From: Lamellibrachia columna
Taxonomy: Eukaryota > Annelida > Polychaeta > Sabellida > Siboglinidae
Length of the DNA stretch: 64,000 nt
Reading direction: 5' to 3'
Assembly (NCBI GenBank): GCA_963662155.1
Contig: OY759266.1
Location: forward strand, 7,159,526 to 7,223,525
In this document: one piece after another, positions 57,301 to 64,000 of the stretch
Numbering within the stretch: the first letter of the stretch is position 1
Layout of the letters: each line of letters starts with the position of its first letter
Program-made: the position numbers and the translations under genes
Notes under the pieces: model-generated
Databases searched by the model: none
What the model was told of the DNA's origin: nothing
The model's input: only the letters and a program-made list of their open reading frames with translations

Positions 57301-60300
57301 GTACTGTGGAGCAAAAACATTTCTCACGCATGCAAAATATTTGATCCTAATGATGTTAGGTTACTTGGAATTGATGTAGATACAAAGGATGGTAAATCGT
57401 TTCTCCTAAATGCATACCTACGGTAACAATCACCTGACAACTATGAAGAGTGCCTATTTAGGTAAAATTGCTTCAATTGTAGAAGAGAAAGACACCAGCC
57501 AGATTGTTATAATTGGTGATATTAATGCTGCTGTAAATACCCCTTTTGAAGTCTAGCTACTCGATATGTGTGACAATACTGGTCTGGTCATCTCAGATTA
57601 TGACAAATTTGGTCGTACCAGAGAGACTTATACTTATGTGAGTGATGCACATAACTCTACTTCTTGGTTAGATCACTTTATTTGTACACATAGTGTCTAT
57701 TCAATTGCTACAGTCATACACATTATACATAAACTTCCTAGTTCAGACCATCTCCCTGTAGGACTTGTTGTTTTTACCTGTGTCACTCCTGACAAACTTG
57801 ACAATGTACCTAATGAGAAACAAGGTGTTAAAAAGTCAAAAGTTTCCTATTTTTAAATGGTCTGAAGCACAAGGCAATCATATCAGGAAATATGGAAACA
57901 GTAGTGCTGCACATCTGGACGAAATACACGTCCCAGAGTCATTTACATGTACAAACACTAATTGTTCAGACAAATTGCATAGAAGTGACATTGACCAACT
58001 TTTTGATGATATATGTGTTGTTGTTGTTTAAGGAATATAGCCTAGAAACGATTAGTACATATGAAAAAACTAGTTGTCAAGACTACATTGTACCTGGTTG
58101 GAATGATTATGTTAAAGAGGCGCACAGTGAAGCCAGAAATTGTTACATTATGTGGTGTAATGTGGGAAAACCTAAATATGGCCCAAATTGTGACATCGTA
58201 GTGAGGTAGACTACATTTTAAATATCTGCTCAGGCAGCGCCAACAAAGAGAAGAAATGGCTCGTGCAGATGTCATGGCAACTTCCATGCTTAGTAAAGCT
58301 GTGGCATCTTTTTGGAAAAATGTGTCCAAAACATACAAGAAACTACTATTAACTACTGTTAATAGTGCTGTAACTGATGTAACTGTAACTGATAATTTTA
58401 TGAAAACGATTATTATTCCCTTGATCAAAAACAAATCTGGTGCACTATTGATGTTAATAACTACAGACCCATTGCATTGGTTACAGTAGCTTCCAAGATT
58501 TTTGAAATTATATTGCTTGAACTAATGGAATCATACCTGGGTACAACTGTGTGTAGAGGCTACAACAGCCCTGTGTATAGAGCCTACAACAGCCCTATGT
58601 ATAGAGGCTACACCAGCCCTGTGTATAGAGGCTACAACAGCCCTGTGTGTAGAGGCTACAACAGCCCTGTGTGTAGAGGCTACAGCAGCCCTGTGTATAG
58701 AGGCTACAACAGCCCTGTGTATAGAGGCTACACCAGCCCTGTGTATAGAGCCTACAACAGCCCTGTGTGTAGAGGCTACACCAGCCCTGTGTGTAGAGGC
58801 TACAACAGCCCTGTGTGTAGAGCCTACAACAGCCCTGTGTGTAGAGGCTACAACAGCCCTGTGTGTAGAGGCTACAACAGCCCTGTGTGTAGAGGCTACA
58901 ACAGCCCTGTGTGTAGAGGCTACAACAGCCCTGTGTGTAGAGGCTACAACAGCCCTGTGTGTAGAGGCTACAACAGCCCTGTGTATAGAGCCTACAACAG
59001 CCATGTGTGCACAGGCTACAACAGCCCTGTGTGCAGAGGCTACAACAGCCCTGTGTGTAGAGACTACAACAGCCCTGTGTGTAGAGGCTACAACAGCCCT
59101 GTGTGTAGAGGCTACAACAGCCCTGTGTGTAGAGGCTACAACAGCCCTGTGTGTAGAGGCTACAACAGCCCTGTGTGTAGAGGCTACGACAGCCCTGTGT
59201 GTAGAGGCTACGACAGCCCTGTGTATAGAGGCTACAACAGCCGTGTGTAGAGGCTACAACAGCCCTGTTTATAGAGCCTACAACAGCCCTGTGTGTAGAG
59301 GCTACAACAGCCCTGTGTATAGAGGCTACAACAGCTGTGTGTAGAGGCTACAACAGCCCTGTGTATAGAGCCTACAACAGCCCTGTGTATATGTTTTTAG
59401 ATGCATCTAAAGCATTCGATAGAGTTAACCATTGGACAGTTTTTTAAGAAACTTAATCGAGGTGTGCCTATGTTGCTCATACATATTCTTCTATACTGGT
59501 AGATAACCCAAATGGTCTGTATTAAATGGGGTACCATGGCCTCCATATTTTTTTATGTTTCAAACAGTCTTCAACAAGGTGGAATATTATCACCGTATTT
59601 ATTTACAGTATATGTGGATGATTTAAGTAATACATTAAACAATGCTGATATTGGATGTCACATTAACAACTGCTGTGCTAACCATGTTTTATTCAGACGA
59701 TTTATGTGTTATTGCGCCTAGTCCCAGTGGTCTTCAGGCTTTACTGAATAGATGTTCTAAATATGGTTTTGAAAATGATTTTATATAATCCTATTAAATT
59801 TATGTGTATGTTTCGTCGGCTTGAAGTTGGCTGCGTAGGGAACTTAAACCAACTACATGTTACTCTATTCTTACTACTGTTTGCATTACAATCGAATGCT
59901 GCACAATAAACCATTATGATGCTCGCTTCTAAACAGCTGCTCTCAGTGGTATGGTGAATGAATGGAAAGTCCCAGTCTCATAGCACTCCCTTGTCGTCGG
60001 TGATGTCAAGTCGAAGCTTGCCAATAATCGCAGTGAAAAGATACATAAATGAGGCAGGCCGGTAGAACAGAGTATTATTTTGAATTATTAATTATTGAAT
60101 TGTAATTAATTTTTCGGTGTTGTGGAAATATACTACAAGATGTAATATAATATAATTTCAAGCAATCGTTGTTTTTATTCCTTTATATAAGCTGCCTCAA
60201 GTGAATTAATGTGTTAATGTGTAATATATACAATTTTATGTTTCATAGAGATGCAGCCTGTTGTTCATTACAACATACTATTCAAATTGTGGATGTTGCA

Positions 60301-60664
60301 AGACTTTAGTGTAGTTAAATTAAGTTGTTATTTTATCAAATGTGCAAACAAGCTAAAGTTTTTGTCTACAGAAATGAAGAAAGTGAAGTCTTGTTGTATG
60401 CTCAACAGAGTGTTCTTAACCCTCTCTGTATCTTCGTCAATATAAACAGGCTTTGCTTGTCTGTTTCAGTCGCTGGCAGCCGCAGCTGGGTTTTTCTACA
60501 GCCAGTACGTGCTGCTGCACTGGCAGCTGCTGATCCTGGTGTGCGGGGCAGTGCTGGGCACTCTCTCGTTCTTCGTGGTTGAGTGGGACAGTAGGAGCAA
60601 CCTCAACAAGGACCACATCAAGTACTCGCACATCCAACATCAGGTGCTATATTTGACCTATTAG
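38192..60664 (+). CDS. MFSD11: UNC93-like protein MFSD11, complete in 13 coding exons
   Basis: Coding exons: 38192-38368, 44089-44153, 44547-44654, 45147-45226, 46144-46240, 50116-50283, 50700-50734, 51523-51588, 52277-52402, 53753-53924, 54382-54445, 54944-55015, 60470-60664. All have AG/GT borders and matching phases; the sum is 1425 nt, 474 aa. It is a multi-span major facilitator protein of the UNC93 family. Landmarks: NVIVLGFSFMLIFTAF (first membrane segment), SGYTS then AIIYGVFSVANW, MGRNSGIFWALLQ, YTGLELTFYSGVYGTC, SLIGLCGIFIGIGEVVGG, LLGLGDSSFNTQ, YSEDSAPAFALFKFVQS and LLHWQLL. Human MFSD11 has about 450 residues; the extra here is a hydrophilic N-terminus of about 25 aa. Its transport substrate is not established. 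The ATG at 38192 is the only good start. A longer last exon reaching TAG at 60662 is assumed; a splice at CAG|GT near 60645 cannot be excluded. Confidence 0.95.
38437..39980 (-). mobile_element. CR1-type LINE, 5'-truncated, in MFSD11 intron 1
   Basis: The minus strand carries an RT: MVEQISTTLAKLFNLSLEE, FKKGSRKKPENYRPVSLTS, VVYLDFQKAFDKVPHQRLL and GVPQ (39410-39949); then, after a frameshift, LIYINDLEDD, the FADDTK catalytic box and the thumb region with WRPYRKKDIDKLERMQRRAT (38797-39435); and finally VFKIVNGYEDVDRNMFFKL (38536-38790) behind a stop at 38794. The 3' end carries short atcttgttaa repeats. The element is close to the copy at 62317-62890. Confidence 0.92.
39985..40110 (-). mobile_element. 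CR1 3'-end fragments
   Basis: Two partial copies of the CR1 3' sequence (agatggcaagtgg, gaagccattggcttat, gagagtccaacaatg), directly next to the larger copy. Confidence 0.75.
40111..40899. other. Intron 1 sequence, nothing recognised
   Basis: AT-rich, with no ORF or repeat that I can name. Confidence 0.4.
40900..42322 (+). mobile_element. LINE fragment (CR1/L2-like) with (TAA)n tail
   Basis: It starts within the RT at MSAAFDT, then GIPQGSVLGPILFSVYTFPL (near 41030), YHLYADETQLFVDL (catalytic YADE, near 41130), RQWMSDHNLLLNDNKTEAII (near 41235), IRNIGITIDCGLTMS (near 41380), YYHLYAISKIRHCLT (near 41450), LDYSNAVLHG (near 41540) and the C-terminal HGLAPGYIRDL (near 41745). The 3' end has gcgctatgtaaatg followed by taataataa. 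Frameshifts and stops interrupt it. The catalytic DD is DE here. Confidence 0.88.
42473..42905 (-). mobile_element. LINE RT C-terminal fragment
   Basis: The minus strand encodes NAIQINGSAITQVSFTKFLG, then MYIDEHLNRSMHLNMLSAK, LPSYILRTLYCSLILPHLQY and KAIRIINNSDYIAHTDPLF, the RT thumb/connection region of jockey- or CR1-like elements. It is a different family from 38437-39980. Confidence 0.85.
42915..43725 (-). mobile_element. CR1 copy, deleted and diverged
   Basis: It holds the same 3' sequence as 38437 onward (aagccattggcttattgaga) and, at 43448-43725, the RT piece MLFNFGKHKCLHTGHGNLD with KERDLGVAISADLKVSEQC. The interval 43200-43440 between them is foreign or too diverged. Confidence 0.8.
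45930..46100. repeat. Pyrimidine-rich low-complexity tract before exon 5
   Basis: A degenerate ctctgtctgtctctctgac repeat ending about 45 bp before the exon 5 acceptor at 46143. Confidence 0.7.
46423..46610. repeat. 47-bp minisatellite, 4 copies
   Basis: Units begin aggcccttagccagggaccc and continue gttgtcccattgttacaatt and aaccaac; copies are nearly identical. A single inverted piece (ctggctaagggcctgt) lies at 47147-47162. Confidence 0.9.
47615..49345 (+). repeat. Dispersed repeat, copy 1 (inverted partner at 60990-62150)
   Basis: It shares long tracts with the reverse complement of 60990-62150, e.g. tagtttcagtagaagttttt, ggttatgttacaagattttt and ggcacaataaactacattag. It is interrupted by the hAT-like element at 48330-49140. 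Family not identified. Confidence 0.8.
48330..49140. mobile_element. hAT-like non-autonomous transposon
   Basis: The ends are imperfect inverted repeats, CAGGGCTGTAACAAGTAG at the left and the complement of GCTGGTAAGTAACGAAGTAG at the right, both followed by many ctacttgagtaaaagtag words as in hAT elements of aquatic animals. The interior (48600-48860) is GC-richer with a Ser-rich frame on the minus strand and no transposase. Its paralogue at 61.6 kb shows the empty site. Target duplications are diverged (about attagcgc versus tttagtta). Confidence 0.6.
52757..53094 (-). mobile_element. tRNA-derived SINE in MFSD11 intron 9
   Basis: On the minus strand it begins GGGGCGCGATAGCATACC, a tRNA-like head with an A-box-like TAGCATACCAGTTAGAAGG and a B-box-like GGTTTCAAATCCC, followed by a body (tataaatgagtacctggca) and a 3' part ending in repeated TTTACC. 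The 3' part recurs at 20914-20985. Confidence 0.85.
54234..54340. repeat. (TA)n and (CA)n microsatellites
   Basis: Two TA runs separated by an acacacac run in intron 10, ending 42 bp before exon 11. Confidence 0.9.
54701..54742. repeat. 10-bp repeat (acatgttatc), 4 copies
   Basis: Perfect short tandem repeat in intron 11. Confidence 0.9.
55490..57310 (+). repeat. 53/50-bp minisatellite, about 35 copies
   Basis: Units begin tgtggatcaactacacctac and continue aggttggatgcccatgtggt and ggtgttggtgtac; a shorter form lacks one ggt, giving 50 bp. All three forward frames stay open for long stretches. The last unit reads into the LINE endonuclease (GGVGVLW, then SKNISHACKIF), as a GGVxIL-type motif would in such nucleases, so the unit seems to derive from this LINE. 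Confidence 0.92.
57311..58540 (+). pseudogene. LINE endonuclease and RT N-terminal part
   Basis: Pieces in order: PNDVRLLGIDVDTKDGKSFL (near 57350), VIIGDINAAVNTPF (near 57508, catalytic DxN), TSWLDHFICT (near 57660), SSDHLPVGL (near 57740, catalytic SDH), RADVMATSMLSKAVASFWK (near 58260), IIIPLIKNKSG (near 58410) and VASKIFEIILLELMES (near 58480). Frameshifts and an in-frame TAG (57554-57556) interrupt it. Confidence 0.85.
58547..59390 (+). repeat. 24-bp minisatellite, about 35 copies, inside the RT
   Basis: The unit tacaacagccctgtgtgtag with aggc is 8 codons long and encodes YNSPVCRG on the + strand. The array interrupts the RT between MESYLGTT and MFLDASKAFDRVN. The last half-unit YNSPVY runs straight into the RT sequence. 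Confidence 0.95.
59391..59790 (+). pseudogene. LINE RT palm region
   Basis: MFLDASKAFDRVNHW (near 59391), NSLQQGGILSPYLFTVYVDD (near 59560) and, after a frameshift near 59690, DDLCVIAPSP (near 59698), which is the catalytic aspartate box. The frame ends in stops. Confidence 0.88.
59791..60469. other. End of intron 12, nothing recognised
   Basis: AT-rich sequence leading to the exon 13 acceptor at 60469. Confidence 0.5.
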
Positions 60665-60989
60665 GCATGCAGTACACTTGAGACAAAAATTCAGTCGTTG
60701 AAATATGTTGCAGGTTCTGTCTTAAGTAATGTACACCAAAGTCTGTTTCTCTAGACAATAATGAAACTGCTTTGTACTAGATGATGCCACTTTAATTGTC
60801 CTACACCAGATGGCACCATAATACTTTCTTATATACAAGTTGCATGCAAATGGCCACTGCGGAGTTGGAAACATTTAATTTGTGGTTACCACATAATTAA
60901 GGTTGCTGGGGCAGCTAATGTTGATTTTTGAACTTTTTTTCTAACTTACGTTTCTAACGTGCTAGGAAATATTGAACTGAACATCGATA

Positions 60990-62150
60990 CCTCAAATAAT
61001 TACCCAGCACAAATGTCATAAAAAAACCGTCCTTTAAAAAAACAGTCCTTTGGTAAATCCGCCTGATTTCTTAGAAACACTGACGATGTTTCGATAGTAA
61101 TGACCGAGAATACTACGATATTCGAACAAGCTATATTCATTCGCCGTCAAAGCAGAACATATCAATATTACATTTATGCAATCAACAACACAAGCCAGAT
61201 GTAAAAATATGAAAAGGCCAAATGAATGACGTTTATCAAGGGTATATGGCATATTATTCCGATTAAGAGCATGAAATGTGGACCCTGTAACATATGACAA
61301 GCCTGTGACTGAGCCTCATACAAAGCCGCCTGGACACAATGCTCCCAGAACCCACATTTTGACATAGTAATACAGTACATGTAGTAATATTCCTACAACA
61401 CAAGACAATTCATGGAATCGTCACCAGCACGTAAAAACATTAACCCAACACTGACAATACTCAACACAATGCCTATTTGCATATACTGAAGCACCGGACT
61501 ACACTACTTGCTAAAATTCCTACTCTATATACTTTAGTAACCTAAAAGGTGGGGCCATAATGCCACCATTCACAGAAACCTGTGAACACCCCACCAATAT
61601 ATTTTCTAAACCCAACAAATATTAGTGCTAATGTAGTTTATTGTGCCTTTGAACCTATAAAAACTGATAATCAGGCACTTACGATGCTGCAGTTTGGAAT
61701 ATGAATGCATCTTACATGTAGGCAACTTTACACGGTTTGGAATTACGATTAGTGAAGGGTTTGTGTCAAAAATACACTGCCACTTTAGGCTGTCATTCAA
61801 CTTTTTGCTTAATTCATTCACAGTGGTGTAGCAGACATAATTTGTTTATGTTAATCAAAATCTACCTTAAAGTTATCAGTGACACTGTCATACTTATATG
61901 TATGTCATTTATTTCTTTGGAGATTTTCTCAAAATTATATAATTTTGTATTTTATGGTTATTTTTTCACATTTACAAAAATGTTTAAAAAATCTTGTAAC
62001 ATAACCAAATAAATGAAAAACTCAATATTTTATTAATTTGGAATATTATACGGTATTTCAACTATAGTCTGTGAAGAAATGGTTAATTTATCTTAAAAAC
62101 TTCTACTGAAACTACTCAGTTCAAGACAAGCAAATAATAGCCACCCCAGC
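60990..62150 (-). repeat. Dispersed repeat, copy 2 (inverted partner of 47615-49345)
   Basis: Reverse-complement match to copy 1, without the hAT-like insertion (empty site near 61628). The segment 61020-61170 also resembles 62155-62285 (cagtcctttggtaaatccgc versus cagtccatttggaaatcccg), so the family may carry terminal direct repeats. Confidence 0.8.
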
Positions 62151-62316
62151 TACCTTAAAACCAGTCCATTTGGAAATCCCGCTGACTTCTTGGAAATGCT
62201 GACAATGGTTCCGTAGTAATGACTGCATGGGCTTTGATCTTCACACCAGCGTAAATCTATTTGCCGTGAACGCAGAACGGTAATTTTGCATAAACAAGGC
62301 CCTTATTATTACAAGA

Positions 62317-62890
62317 TTTAACAAGATTACCATCCCAAACAACAAGTTCCAGATGGCAAGTGGTCAAGGAAGCCATTGGCTTATCGAGAGTCCAACAATT
62401 TTCTCATCTATGTGTAAGCTGCCCTTATCAAATATCTGTCAATTATATTTTTAAACATATTTACACTACTAGCATTAACACAAACATTTGGCAGTTTGTT
62501 CCATTCATTTATCACCCTCTGTGAGAAAGAGTACTTCCTCATGTCCAACCTACACTGCTCCTTAACTAATGCTGCTTTGTGTCCTCTGGTTCTACTGCCT
62601 TCTTTAAGTTTGAAGAACATATTCCTATCAATATCCTCATAACCGTTCACTATTTTAAACACTTCTATTTGGTCTCCTCTTAGTCTCCTGGTCTCTAGTG
62701 TTGTCAAACCACATTGTAATAAGCGACTTTCGTAACTAAGGTCTCTCAAGTCTGGAATCATTTTAGTTGCTCTTCATTGTATTCTTTCTAGCTTGTCTAT
62801 GTCCTTTTTACGATACGGCCTCCATGGTTGAATACAATATTCCAAATGTGGTCTAGCTATTGCTTTGTACAGGGGTACAATTAGATGTTT
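62317..62890 (-). mobile_element. CR1-type LINE, 3' fragment
   Basis: The minus strand encodes MIPDLRDLSYESRLLQCGL, RRLRGDQIEVFKIVNGYED and KAALVKEQCRLDMRKYSFSQ. It matches the end of 38437-39980 closely and has an open frame where that copy has a stop (GDQIEV versus GD, stop, IEV). The 5' break lies at 62890 in a T-rich run. Confidence 0.92.
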
Positions 62891-63127
62891 TTTTTTGGTG
62901 TTTTTTTTATGGCTTTGTGTTTCACTCTTACCTCACTTTATCTATCCCAAGACCTTCATTATATCATACTACATCACTTTAGGTGCACAAATGGCACATG
63001 ATTGTCAAATATTGTATTTTATCAGTTGTAGTGATCGGAATTGCTACGTATAGCAGCATTGACCATGTTTTCATTCGTTTTTAATATGGCGCATTTACAG
63101 AAAGAGCACTAATTTCAGACATGTGGT
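62891..63127. other. No gene seen
   Basis: AT-rich unique sequence. Confidence 0.4.
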
Positions 63128-63240
63128 CAATTCCATTCCGGAATTGGAATTGACCCTCAATTCCAAATGCGGAATTGGAGTTGATTTTCGAAAGTCAGTT
63201 GGAACTGGAATTGATTTTGTTGGAATTATTGACTTGATAA
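63128..63240. repeat. GGAATTGGAATTGA-type low-complexity block
   Basis: Repeated ggaattggaattga words, partly self-complementary (tcaattcca). Possibly the end of an uncharacterised DNA transposon. Confidence 0.4.
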
Positions 63241-63887
63241 TGTTAATTTTTACACCTTAAATTTACTATTCAAATCATTTGTCTGCTATTAGTACTTTTG
63301 AGTGCCAAATAAGCATATTTATTTGATGACAAATGCCACCCTATACGCACCTTATTTGGTACTATACTATTATTAAATTTAAACATTTGTGCCAACCTAT
63401 ATTCTCCGATAATTGTGGCAAATGATGAAGGGTATAATTTTTAGGAGAGCAATCGCTCTCACTCCCTATCTATTTCGTGCAATGCGGAGCAAATTAAATA
63501 TTACGTTGTTGTTTTTAATAAAATGGCTAAGCCGTCTCTCCAAGTTGTAGCTATGATGGAGCTGAGGTGTCTCACCTGTAAGGCATGCTTCAGCTCCATA
63601 GAGAGTACTGTTGCTCTGTTCACCAATCATTTCACCCTCATTGTTAAAACAATGTAATAGTCATGTAGGTAAACACAGTCAGTCATGTAACACGTACACG
63701 CATTGCATAACTTAGTCATCGAATGCTTCAATGGTTCTGCGGTCCACTGATGGATAACTGCAGCCCACACGCATAGATGGCATCTGCCAACTTTATCACT
63801 GAAGTTGCTAAATAGGTTGCTAGGGGTGCAACTGTCAACTTTGTGGTATTCAATCATTAATAATTAAGAATTTTAACAAAATATCCA
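63241..63887. other. No gene seen
   Basis: Short ORFs only. The inverted words tggagctgaggtg and gcttcagctcc at 63558-63600 form an imperfect hairpin. Confidence 0.4.
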
Positions 63888-64000
63888 TTCACCATGAGGT
63901 CTACCATTCATTCACCAGGAGGTTCTCCACTCATTCACCAGGTTCTCCAATCATTCACCAGGAGGTACTCGAGTCATTCACCAGGAGATTCTCCAGTCAT
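63888..64000. repeat. Tandem repeat (cattcaccaggaggttctcc) running off the window
   Basis: At least four units of about 24 bp with indels, continuing past the window end. Confidence 0.85.

Larger units (their letters stand above)
55490..59790 (+). mobile_element. LINE with two internally amplified minisatellites, in MFSD11 intron 12
   Basis: The ORF2-like sequence runs endonuclease (57311-58250), RT beginning (58256-58540), a minisatellite (58547-59390) and RT palm (59391-59790). The 53/50-bp array 55490-57310 stands where the front part of the endonuclease should be. The element carries several stops and frameshifts and is dead. Confidence 0.8.

Noticed and set aside
55464..57426. Long ORFs (up to 268 aa) rich in Trp, Cys and Val
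   Set aside because: They are frame readings of the 53/50-bp minisatellite in an MFSD11 intron.
58477..59344. Repeat protein with YNSPVCRG units
   Set aside because: Not a gene: the array is an expansion inside a dead LINE reverse transcriptase, with frame breaks before its end.

Overview
The window is metazoan nuclear DNA: AT-rich, intron-containing and dense in transposable elements, with no prokaryotic operons. The mix of element families (CR1-like, RTE-like and L1-like LINEs, a Ty3/gypsy element, a tyrosine-recombinase retroelement, a hAT-like element, a tRNA-derived SINE and many minisatellites) suggests an invertebrate, probably marine (lophotrochozoan, amphioxus or ambulacrarian). The species cannot be named from the sequence.

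One complete host gene is visible. MFSD11 (UNC93-like major facilitator superfamily protein) occupies 38192-60664 on the + strand in 13 coding exons. All splice phases agree and the protein has 474 residues. Its introns hold most of the repeats in the right half: CR1 and other LINE fragments in intron 1, an inverted repeat family with a hAT-like insertion in intron 5, a SINE in intron 9, and in intron 12 a LINE whose ORF2 has grown two large minisatellites.

The left half contains remains of a KCTD3/SHKBP1-like WD-repeat gene on the - strand (exon-like blocks at 24.3, 23.3, 19.3 and 16.8 kb). They are partly duplicated, broken by stops, and one exon has become a short tandem repeat. Three further exon-like blocks on the - strand (15.8, 11.6 and 10.6 kb) and a cluster on the + strand (28.4-29.8 kb) are unassigned.

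The most remarkable object is 2761-9842. It is an element bounded by split direct repeats (A1 - interior - B1A2 - spacer - B2, with 294-bp A copies and 267-bp B copies identical in pairs). It lies in a TA microsatellite and carries an inactivated tyrosine recombinase and the start of an SGNH-hydrolase-like ORF. This is the architecture of PAT/Ngaro-type tyrosine-recombinase retrotransposons. Where RT and RNase H would be expected there are about 3.2 kb of hairpin arrays: many short hairpins that keep a nearly constant 9-nt loop (consensus RYGGTGTAM) while their stems change in a compensatory way.

Other elements in order: a LINE 5' end with a PHD finger and a 2A-like motif (1-1071, -), an RTE-like pseudogene (17.3-19.0 kb, +), a truncated L1-type ORF1 (21.6-22.2 kb, -), a broken THAP domain (25.9 kb, +), a 1.2-kb TIR element (26.9-28.1 kb) and a decayed Ty3/gypsy element (31.0-36.4 kb, +).
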